Source: JAVBMJ01 sp031552535 (lineage in GTDB: Bacteria; Bacteroidota; Bacteroidia; Bacteroidales; Rikenellaceae). Taken from it: DNA of 11,954 nucleotides. The position numbers were made by a program, and so were the translations under genes. Shown one piece after another: positions 6,245 through 11,954 of the stretch. The DNA lies in contig JAVBMJ010000006.1 of the NCBI GenBank assembly GCA_031552535.1, forward strand, positions 1 to 11,954, written 5' to 3'. The first letter of the stretch is position 1. The number at the start of each line of letters is the position of its first letter. The notes beneath the pieces are model-generated. The model was not told where the DNA came from, made no database searches, and saw nothing but the letters and a program-made list of their open reading frames with translations.

Positions 6245-7429
6245 ATGGAATCAGATTCGGGTTTAACAATAACCGTGGCGCACCGTCTGGATGGTGTAGG
6301 GGAGTACTATTTCTCAAGGAAGTTACGCGAGATAGACGCAATGCGTTCGGCGGGGCGCGAGGTGATCAACCTTGGTATAGGAAGTCCCGACCGTCCGCCC
6401 CATGCGTCGGTTACAGCGGCGATGGCGGCTGAGGCGGCAAAGCCGGGGAACCACGCCTATCAGTCGTACATCGGCGCCGCGGTGCTGAGGGAGGCTTTTG
6501 CGGGGTGGTATGAACGTTACTACGGGGTTGGGCTCGACCCGCGGAACGAAATTTTGCCCCTGATCGGCTCGAAAGAGGGTTTGATGCACATTTTCATGAC
6601 CTATCTCAATCCTGGCGACCGTGTGCTGATACCCAATCCGGGTTATCCCACCTACCGTTCGGCGGCTACCATTGCCGGCGGCGTATGCGTCGACTACCGC
6701 CTGACGGCGGAGAACGACTGGCAGCCCGACCTCGAAGGGATAGAGCGGGCAGGCGTGGAGGGCGTGAAAATAATGGTGCTCAACTATCCGCATATGCCTA
6801 CGGGGGCGGCTCCGGCAGAGGGGCTATTCGAGCGTCTCGTCGCCTTTGCCCGGCGCCACAACATACTACTGGTGCACGACAACCCGTATAGCTTCGTTCG
6901 CAACGACACTCCGCGAAGTCTTCTGGCTGTCGGCGGGGCCATGGATGTAGCGCTGGAACTCAATTCATTGAGTAAGAGTCATAATATGGCAGGATGGCGT
7001 GTTGGTATGGTGGCCGGCAGTGCGCAGAGGCTTTCGGAGATCATACGCTTCAAGAGCAATATGGATTCGGGGATGTTCTTCCCTATGCAGGCCGCGGCGG
7101 CAACGGCGCTGGCTCTGGGCGGGGAGTGGTACGCGGAACTTAACGGAGAGTATTACCGCCGCGAGAAAGCCGCCCACGGGGTGCTCGACGCGTTGGGATG
7201 CAGCTATGGGGAACGCCAGTCGGGGCTTTTCGTGTGGGCCGGCCTGCCAGAAGGGTACGAAGGGGACTGCTATGTCTTTGCCGACACCGTACTCGACCGC
7301 ACGGGAGTGTTCATTACCCCGGGAGGCATATTCGGCAGCGAGGGCGACCGTTATATACGCATCAGCCTGTGCGCCACCATCCCCGTACTGGAGCGCGCGG
7401 CCGCGAAAATCAGGGAGGCACGGCAATGA
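6245..7429 (+). CDS. Class I/II aminotransferase, probable aromatic amino acid aminotransferase
   Basis: A 394-residue fold-type I PLP aminotransferase. The PLP lysine is K244 in SLSKSHNMAGWRVG, a pattern typical of the AspC/DapL-like group. D212 and Y215 (HDNPYSF) are the pyridine-nitrogen and phenolate contacts. R372 (YIRISL) is the likely carboxylate-binding arginine. The usual NPNNPTG cofactor loop reads NYPHMPTG (180-187), a form I associate with Bacteroidetes members. Its place between pheA and tyrA suggests it converts phenylpyruvate and 4-hydroxyphenylpyruvate to Phe and Tyr; the substrate is inferred from context. The ATG at 6245 has an A/T-rich upstream region and no Shine-Dalgarno. 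The stop overlaps the tyrA start as ATGA (7426-7429), so the two are translationally coupled. Confidence 0.88.
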   Translation: MESDSGLTITVAHRLDGVGEYYFSRKLREIDAMRSAGREVINLGIGSPDRPPHASVTAAMAAEAAKPGNHAYQSYIGAAVLREAFAGWYERYYGVGLDPRNEILPLIGSKEGLMHIFMTYLNPGDRVLIPNPGYPTYRSAATIAGGVCVDYRLTAENDWQPDLEGIERAGVEGVKIMVLNYPHMPTGAAPAEGLFERLVAFARRHNILLVHDNPYSFVRNDTPRSLLAVGGAMDVALELNSLSKSHNMAGWRVGMVAGSAQRLSEIIRFKSNMDSGMFFPMQAAAATALALGGEWYAELNGEYYRREKAAHGVLDALGCSYGERQSGLFVWAGLPEGYEGDCYVFADTVLDRTGVFITPGGIFGSEGDRYIRISLCATIPVLERAAAKIREARQ

Positions 7430-8268
7430 AAACCGCTATCATAGGTTTGGGATTGATCGGCGGATCGTTGTCGCTGGCCCTGCGCGACCGCCATATCGCC
7501 ACTCAGGTATGGGGCGTCGACTCCTCGCCGTCGAATGCGGCGGAGGCGTTGCGGCTGGGTTTGGCCGACCGTATCGTCACACTCGACGATGCCGTCGTGT
7601 GGGCCGACCTCGTTGTTATAGCCACCCCGGTCGACTCGATCCCGTCGCTGGCAGTCAGGATACTCAACCGCACAGCCGCCCATCAGACGGTGATCGACGT
7701 CGGGTCGACGAAAGAAGAGTTGTGCGAGATGGTGCGCCGTCACCCCATGCGCCCCCGCCTCGTGGCTACGCACCCCATGTGGGGGACAGAATACAGCGGC
7801 CCGTCCGCCGCCATTCACGGAGCCTTCGAAGGCCGCACTGCCGTGGTATGCGAAAAAGAGAGTTCGGCCCCCGACGCGTTGGAACAGGTCGAAAACATGT
7901 ATCGGGACCTGGGCATGACAATAAGCTACATGGGCGCCGAGGAACAGGATATGCACTGCGCCTATGTGTCCCACATCTCGCATATTACATCGTTCGCCCT
8001 GGCCCTGACGGTATTGGAGAAAGAACGCGAGGACGAACGCATATTCGACCTTGCGGGAGGAGGATTCGAAAGCACCGTGCGACTCGCGAAAAGTTCGCCC
8101 GAAACATGGGTCCCCATACTCATGCAAAACAAGTACAACGTCCTCGACGTCCTGCGCGAACACATACACCAACTACAGATAATACGCAAAACAATAGAAC
8201 AAAGCAACCTCACAAAACTCACCGAAATAATCCAACACGCAAACTCAATAAAACGGATAATTAAATGA
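7426..8268 (+). CDS. tyrA: Prephenate dehydrogenase
   Basis: A 280-residue NAD(P)-dependent enzyme that oxidises prephenate to 4-hydroxyphenylpyruvate, the Tyr branch. The Rossmann fingerprint GLGLIGGSL is at 7-15, followed by the acidic residue after the second strand (GVD, 30-32). The catalytic histidine is H116 in THPMWGTEYSGP, and the family's second histidine motif is SHISH (182-186). No ACT domain is present. The start is the ATG of the ATGA overlap, with GGGAGG eight bases upstream. Longer reading frames upstream belong to the aminotransferase region. The last 90 bases are strikingly G-poor and A/C-rich, unlike the rest. The final codons and the TGA (8266-8268) lie inside the outer arm of inverted repeat B, so the C-terminal tail may have been shaped by that element. 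Confidence 0.94.
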   Translation: MKTAIIGLGLIGGSLSLALRDRHIATQVWGVDSSPSNAAEALRLGLADRIVTLDDAVVWADLVVIATPVDSIPSLAVRILNRTAAHQTVIDVGSTKEELCEMVRRHPMRPRLVATHPMWGTEYSGPSAAIHGAFEGRTAVVCEKESSAPDALEQVENMYRDLGMTISYMGAEEQDMHCAYVSHISHITSFALALTVLEKEREDERIFDLAGGGFESTVRLAKSSPETWVPILMQNKYNVLDVLREHIHQLQIIRKTIEQSNLTKLTEIIQHANSIKRIIK

Positions 8269-8533
8269 TCGTTTTCTTTATACAATCTTCGACTGCGACT
8301 TTCTTTCGAGAAAGTCGCCCAAAGAACTTTAATCCTTACTTCACTTTGACCTGTAGCAGTTAGTTTAGAGGCAGGAAAGCCTTCTTTATCTGCTTATAAC
8401 TAAAGGTTTTCCTGCCTCTAAACTAACTGCTGTAAATCAGAGCAAGGTATGGATTGAAGGTTTTTGCGCCGCTTTTTCCTCAAAAAAGCGGCAGTTCGAG
8501 GCTGTATAAAGAAAATGATCGTTTAATTACCCG
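8254..8533. repeat. Large BIME-like palindrome between tyrA and DAHP synthase (element B)
   Basis: A 280-base inverted repeat spans the gap from the last tyrA codons to 13 bases before the next gene. Outer arms 8254-8287 and about 8500-8533 pair with few differences. A central stem of 29 bp with one mismatch (8355-8383 with 8403-8431) closes on a 19-base loop. Between outer and central stems each arm has its own hairpin: 8295-8318, a perfect 10-bp stem with a TTCG loop (GCGACTTTCT/AGAAAGTCGC), and 8468-8492, a 10-bp stem (GCCGCTTTTT/AAAAAGCGGC). The two side hairpins differ from each other but both stay fully paired, which suggests the fold is maintained. It shares a 20-base identical block with element A. 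I saw no promoter box inside. Confidence 0.85.
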
Positions 8534-8546
8534 TATAAAAATTAAG

Positions 8547-9617
8547 ATGATTATGGTTGATATCAGGGATAGGCGTCCGTTTATTATATCGGGGCCGTGC
8601 AGTGCTGAGACGGAGCGTCAGACGCTCGATACTTGTCGTGCTTTGGCCGCCAGCGGCCGTGTAGATGTGTTACGGGCGGGGGTTTGGAAGCCCCGCACGC
8701 GTCCGGGGACTTTCGAGGGTTCGGGGGTCCGCGGGCTGGCATGGTTGGCCCGCGCTAAGGAGGAGACGGGGTTGCCGGTGGCGGTGGAGGTCGCCACGAG
8801 CAAGCATGTCGAGAATGCCCTGGCTTTCGGGGTGGATATGGTATGGATCGGGGCGCGTACGACGGGCAATCCGTTCAGTGTGCAGGATATCGCCGATGCG
8901 CTGAGGGGCAGCGATGTGACCGTATTGGTGAAGAATCCGATGAACCCCGATCTCGACCTTTGGGCCGGAGCTATCGCAAGGCTCGAAAATGTGGGTATCG
9001 ACCCGCGGCGTATAGGCATGATACACCGGGGCTTTTCGTATTTTGGCAGCAGCCGTTTCCGTAACGCCCCTATGTGGCACCTTGCCATCGAGATGCGCAG
9101 CCGCTATCCCGACATGCCCATGATATGCGACCCGTCGCACATCTGCGGCAACCGTGAATTGCTTGGCGAGGTGTCGCAGAAGGCTGCCGACATGCGTTTC
9201 GACGGGCTTATCGTCGAAAGCCACATCTGTCCTGCCGAAGCGTGGAGCGACGCTTCGCAACAGCTGACCCCAGGCGACTTTGTTTCGATGATCGACCGCA
9301 TAGCGTGGCGTGCTCCGACGGCCGACAATCCGGAATTTGTCAACGCGCTGGAAAAGCTGCGCACACAGATCGACCAGATCGACGCCGAGGTATTCGACCT
9401 TCTGAGCCGCCGTATGCAGGTGGCCGATAATATCGGCCGCGTGAAGAAGGATAACAATGTGGCGATACTGCAGGGAGGGCGCTGGACAAGTATCGTGGAA
9501 AAGGTGATGACGCAGTCGGCGAAGTTGGGACTGAGCGAGGAATTCCTGCGCACGGTGCTCGAAGCCATCCACATAGAGAGTATCAACCGCCAGAACAAGG
9601 TGATGAACGAGGAATAA
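8547..9617 (+). CDS. Bifunctional DAHP synthase (type I-beta) / chorismate mutase (AroQ)
   Basis: A 356-residue fusion. Residues 1-255 are a DAHP synthase, which condenses phosphoenolpyruvate and erythrose-4-phosphate: GPCS (16-19), RAGVWKPRT (43-51), GAR (102-104), KNP (129-131), HRG (160-162). The likely metal ligands are C18, H198 (DPSH), E224 (ESH) and D235. Residues about 263-350 are an AroQ chorismate mutase helix bundle beginning LEKLRTQIDQIDAEVFDLLSR. In the studied Prevotella homologue with this order, the mutase domain also mediates prephenate feedback; by analogy this may apply here. The ATG at 8547 is chosen; another ATG follows at 8553. The reading frame stays open upstream to 8454, but those codons lie within palindrome B and match no DAHP synthase sequence. 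It is separated from tyrA by 278 bases but is probably still in the operon. Confidence 0.94.
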   Translation: MIMVDIRDRRPFIISGPCSAETERQTLDTCRALAASGRVDVLRAGVWKPRTRPGTFEGSGVRGLAWLARAKEETGLPVAVEVATSKHVENALAFGVDMVWIGARTTGNPFSVQDIADALRGSDVTVLVKNPMNPDLDLWAGAIARLENVGIDPRRIGMIHRGFSYFGSSRFRNAPMWHLAIEMRSRYPDMPMICDPSHICGNRELLGEVSQKAADMRFDGLIVESHICPAEAWSDASQQLTPGDFVSMIDRIAWRAPTADNPEFVNALEKLRTQIDQIDAEVFDLLSRRMQVADNIGRVKKDNNVAILQGGRWTSIVEKVMTQSAKLGLSEEFLRTVLEAIHIESINRQNKVMNEE

Positions 9618-9737
9618 ACAGTCAACCGTTTCGTTGCACACCAAAGGGGGTTGTCCGGCGATACGCCGACGATGTTCAATGGTCGAACCATACGATTCAC
9701 CCTACGCGTGGCTGACCCTGTCCGGCACCAGGCAATA

Positions 9738-9803
9738 TTTAAGAGCTGTTTAAAAATAAGAGACAAATGGCCTCGGTAAAATTTCAAAACATGCTCTAAA
9801 AGA
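9738..9803. repeat. Short MITE-like element in the convergent gap
   Basis: This is a roughly 65-base element whose left end (TTTAAGAGCTGTTTAAAAAT, 9738-9757) and right end (CTCGGTAAAATTTCAAAACA, 9772-9791, then TGCTCTAAAAG) are inverted repeats. AGAGC (9742-9746) pairs with GCTCT (9793-9797). Both ends match the ends of the larger copies, but the central hairpin body is missing. The WG-repeat gene's stop (9796-9798) lies inside it. Between convergent genes it could serve as a bidirectional transcript end. Bases 9618-9737 hold only small hairpins (CGGCG/CGCCG at 9656-9668, ATGGT/ACCAT at 9679-9691), without a T run. Confidence 0.65.
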
Positions 9804-10557
9804 CGCGATGCGTCCGGTTGCCGGCAGTGTCGATCTCGAACTCCTCGCCACCGGCGCAAACGCGTGCACGTCCGTTGCAAAAGCTGTAAGCGTCGTCATA
9901 AAGAAATCCTATCGCAACACTGCCGTCGGGACGGATGTATCCGTAACTGTCATTATAACAGGCAGGCATGAGCCCGCTGTCGCACAGGCCGAGCCATTGG
10001 AAGGCGGGACGGACGACATACTTTCCATCGGGAGTCATAAGTCCCCATTTCCCGTCGACCATAACTTTGGCAATGCCCGAATCGGGATCCCACTCCATGT
10101 CCTCGTAAACGGGCGGAATCATAAAATCGCCGCCCGGGCCAAGCAGTCCGAAACCGGCCTCGGTTCCTCCTACGGAATAACTTCCGTAAAAGACCGGCGA
10201 TTGATTGTCATGGGATTCAATCCAGTATTCATCTTCCCCTGTTACAATATCTTCTTCCTCTGCCGACGGTAATATCTCGACGTCGAACCATACCGGATTA
10301 TTGTTGCGGTCGAAAACGAGCATCTCACGTTCCAACAGCCGGCCGCTTTTCCTGCCGTGCGTCGGGGCCGCAGTGTGAATACACCTCACTGTGATGCGCT
10401 CGCCGCCATATACCATCTCGAAACGGTAAGATGCCGGCCCGGCGCTGAACAGGACCTGTCGCTGTGGTCCCAGTACGGGGTATATTCCCGCCAGTGACCT
10501 GAATCGTTCCTCGGGGTTGGAGACTGTCTCCAGAAAATTGTGCAGAGGTATGGTCAT
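9796..10557 (-). CDS. WG-repeat protein
   Basis: A 253-residue protein with no signal peptide or membrane segment that I can see. The C-terminal half contains WG beta-repeats: GFGLLGPGGDFMIPPVYED (135-153), KWGLMTPDGKYVVRPAFQW (170-188), SYGYIRPDGSVAIGFLYDD (204-222) and a partial fourth at 236-247. WG repeats form small beta-structures, often thought to mediate protein contacts. The N-terminal 130 residues have no motif I recognise, apart from an acidic stretch around 99-110 (SAEEEDIVTGEDE). It starts 36 bases after the VWA gene on the same strand, so the two are probably one operon. The stop codon falls in a repeat element, so the extreme C-terminus could have been altered by that insertion. 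Function unknown. Confidence 0.8.
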   Translation of the reverse strand: MTIPLHNFLETVSNPEERFRSLAGIYPVLGPQRQVLFSAGPASYRFEMVYGGERITVRCIHTAAPTHGRKSGRLLEREMLVFDRNNNPVWFDVEILPSAEEEDIVTGEDEYWIESHDNQSPVFYGSYSVGGTEAGFGLLGPGGDFMIPPVYEDMEWDPDSGIAKVMVDGKWGLMTPDGKYVVRPAFQWLGLCDSGLMPACYNDSYGYIRPDGSVAIGFLYDDAYSFCNGRARVCAGGEEFEIDTAGNRTHRVF

Positions 10558-10593
10558 CTCTTCAGGATATATTTAAAACGATACTGGCAGGCC

Positions 10594-11451
10594 TTAGGCC
10601 ATACTTATACTCATCGAGCCGATGCTTAACATGGCGATCAGATCGGTAATAGACGTATTGAAACTCATGCCGCGAAAATTGTCCGAAGATGGAACAACTT
10701 CCTTTATATCGCAGATACTGTTACGGAAACATTCCGGCATTACGCTCGACGCTTCGTAAAGCAGGCTGGCGTGCTTACTCAAAGGAAGCTCTACAGGCGA
10801 TGCAGGAAAAATGATTTCGTCGGCGTCCTCGCCCGACGAGATATGGATGTTGAGCAGCAGGACATTGCCATCGTTAGTCGCCAGAGACTTGATCCTGTCA
10901 GAAACATCGAGAAACCCACAGCTGTCGCAGTCGGACGCTTCGCCATCGGTTATGTTGAATATAACCGGCGGGAAGGATTCCATATTGGAATGGCGGTTGC
11001 ACCACCCTGAAGCCAGCGAATAGGCCTCCTGCAAGGCGGCATACATCGGCGTGTTACCCGAAGCCTTAGGTTGTATCCAGCTTTTAAACGTCCCGGTGGA
11101 TATAAGCGTATTGCCGTCAGGCATCACCGTCTCACGCAATACGGTTTTCAGCGGCACATCGCTTTGGGCCAATATCGACGGACGTGCAAATTTCCCTTTA
11201 GGAGATATCAGCGACTCCACTCCATCCCCCGAATAACCCAGGACAGCCAGGTCGAAATAGTCCCTTATGCCCTCCTCGCGCCGCGAACGATGGACAAGTT
11301 CCGATAAAATAAGGTTGGTTGCCGAAGCGACGAAATCCGACTTGGCCGCCCGTCTGCGTGGGCCCGTTATCTTTTCGCTCATCGATCCAGAACGATCTAT
11401 CAGTATTATGAATGCCGCCGGATGCAGGCGCGTTATCTGTGACGAGTACAT
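10594..11451 (-). CDS. VWA-domain protein, cytosolic, TerY-like in layout
   Basis: A 285-residue protein made largely of one von Willebrand factor A domain. The metal-binding MIDAS is complete: D19-x-S21-x-S23 (DRSGSMSE), T134 (SGNTPMYAAL) and D169 (NITDGE). There is no signal peptide or membrane helix, so it should be intracellular, unlike surface VWA adhesins or the membrane-bound Bat proteins. Cytosolic single-domain VWA proteins of this length include the TerY group in tellurium/stress-linked gene sets, but no kinase, PP2C or TerD-like neighbour lies in the window. The ATG at 11449-11451 opens just before the domain's first strand. It is the first gene of the pair with the WG-repeat protein. 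The only promoter candidate upstream is weak (TAGTTCTG on the minus strand). Specific role unknown. Confidence 0.82.
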   Translation of the reverse strand: MYSSQITRLHPAAFIILIDRSGSMSEKITGPRRRAAKSDFVASATNLILSELVHRSRREEGIRDYFDLAVLGYSGDGVESLISPKGKFARPSILAQSDVPLKTVLRETVMPDGNTLISTGTFKSWIQPKASGNTPMYAALQEAYSLASGWCNRHSNMESFPPVIFNITDGEASDCDSCGFLDVSDRIKSLATNDGNVLLLNIHISSGEDADEIIFPASPVELPLSKHASLLYEASSVMPECFRNSICDIKEVVPSSDNFRGMSFNTSITDLIAMLSIGSMSISMA

Positions 11452-11712
11452 ATGGACTTGGAAACAGTTTATTATTATTAACTTTCATGCACCACAGAAC
11501 TATTTACCTCTCCCCTCTTTAACCGGTGTCCCGGTGAAGGGAGTATACTTCAGAAAGTAAAAATATTTATTTTAGTCGAGAAATCAAAATCTGTCCGGGC
11601 CTGGCCGTTCGGATCCTGTCAGGCAAAGCAATATCGAAAAACGTGATGTGTCCGCAGTACGCCAGGTGGAGGCGGGTTTGTTCCGGGTGAAGAAGTGATG
11701 GCAGAAAATGTA
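11452..11712. other. Gene-poor region upstream of the VWA gene
   Basis: This non-coding stretch contains the presumed promoter/leader of the VWA gene on the minus strand and a small hairpin, ACCGG/CCGGT (11522-11535). The part from 11590 to 11700 is more GC-rich and could be a decayed coding remnant, but no frame gave a peptide I recognise. I see no RNA gene. Confidence 0.4.
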
Positions 11713-11880
11713 AGAAACTGGTTAAAAATATTAATCTTGTTCTTTTCCTGCTGTTTGCCGCGCTTTTTCGCGGTGGAATTCGTTAAATAGGAGCCGCTAT
11801 TCGCCTCATCCCACCACAAAAAATCATCAACAAACAGATGTAAAATAACTTCGGTAATATTCTTAAACAGTTTCTAAGAG
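11713..11880. repeat. MITE-like palindromic element, copy 2
   Basis: Same orientation and structure as the copy at 201-363. The terminal inverted repeats are clearer here: 11713-11733 pairs with 11855-11875, 21 bases with two mismatches (AGAAACTG.TTAA.AATATTA). The inner stem 11771-11779 / 11808-11816 is less perfect than in copy 1. The roughly 30-base loop (11779-11808) differs from copy 1 at only three positions, all transitions. No coding capacity is seen. Confidence 0.8.
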
Positions 11881-11954
11881 TCTGTCTAATTTTCCAAAAG
11901 AAATATGGCGAAAGCCGAGGGCAGAGCGTCGAACTACGTTCGAAAGCTATCCCA
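11881..11954. other. Window-edge tail next to the repeat, unidentified
   Basis: A possible ORF begins at ATG 11905 and stays open to the edge (about 16 codons, MAKAEGRASNYVRK), too short to identify. The same bases contain a perfect small palindrome, TCGAAC/GTTCGA, with a 3-base loop (11929-11943). It may be a gene start or the edge of another repeat. Confidence 0.25.

Noticed and set aside
7198..7425. Upstream extension of the tyrA frame inside the aminotransferase gene
   Set aside because: The Rossmann strand starts right after the ATG at 7426, with a ribosome site and an ATGA overlap. The upstream frame is a shadow of the aminotransferase.
8454..8546. N-terminal extension of DAHP synthase from the upstream ATG at 8454
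   Set aside because: These codons lie in the right arm of palindrome B. The family N-terminus begins near the ATG at 8547, and part of the same peptide (YKEND) also appears on the opposite strand because of the inverted repeat.
11619..11819. 66-codon minus-strand ORF at the right end
   Set aside because: It runs through the MITE-like copy 2 and gives a low-complexity Asn/Thr/Lys peptide with no family resemblance.
1..11954. CRISPR array, tRNA or rRNA genes
   Set aside because: I saw no regularly spaced short direct repeats, no cloverleaf with tRNA-like conserved bases, and no rRNA sequence. The cloverleaf-like element B lacks tRNA features.

Overview
The window looks like the chromosome of a gut-type Bacteroidales, most probably Rikenellaceae/Alistipes. 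The reasons are a moderately GC-rich coding sequence, Bacteroidetes-type promoters (TAnnTTTG at -7), a Bacteroidetes-style aromatic amino acid operon ending in a DAHP synthase/chorismate mutase fusion, and a cysteate synthase, an enzyme expected in sulfonolipid-making bacteria such as Alistipes. The genus is an inference, not a proof.

Layout. Positions 1-137 (minus) hold the N-terminus of an insertion-sequence transposase cut by the window edge. Positions 201-420 hold palindromic repeat DNA. DNA polymerase I (polA, minus, 417-3389) follows. Upstream of it on the same strand is a PLP enzyme (3482-4774) that reads as cysteate synthase rather than threonine synthase. A divergent promoter region (about 4808-4928) then opens a plus-strand aromatic amino acid operon: prephenate dehydratase (pheA), a class I/II aminotransferase, prephenate dehydrogenase (tyrA), and DAHP synthase fused to chorismate mutase. 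A convergent minus-strand pair follows: a cytosolic VWA-domain protein (first gene) and a WG-repeat protein. The window ends in a second copy of the palindromic element found near the left end.

How the parts work together. The four operon genes cover the first committed step of the shikimate pathway (DAHP synthase), the branch point (chorismate mutase), both prephenate exits (pheA, tyrA) and the final transamination, so the operon makes Phe and Tyr. In front of it is a complete attenuator: a promoter, a 28-codon leader ORF with six Phe and three Tyr codons (core YYASFFFHYFFF), an antiterminator segment, and a GC-rich terminator hairpin with a T run that shares bases with the antiterminator. 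This is the strongest find in the window.

The second main find is repeat structure. Two large inverted repeats carrying side hairpins (BIME-like) sit at the two operon junctions that are not translationally coupled (pheA/aminotransferase and tyrA/DAHP synthase). They share a 20-base identical block. In the second one the side hairpins differ in sequence but keep base pairing. A separate family of hairpin-forming, MITE-like elements with terminal inverted repeats occurs at 201-363, 385-412 (fragment), 9738-9803 (short form) and 11713-11880.
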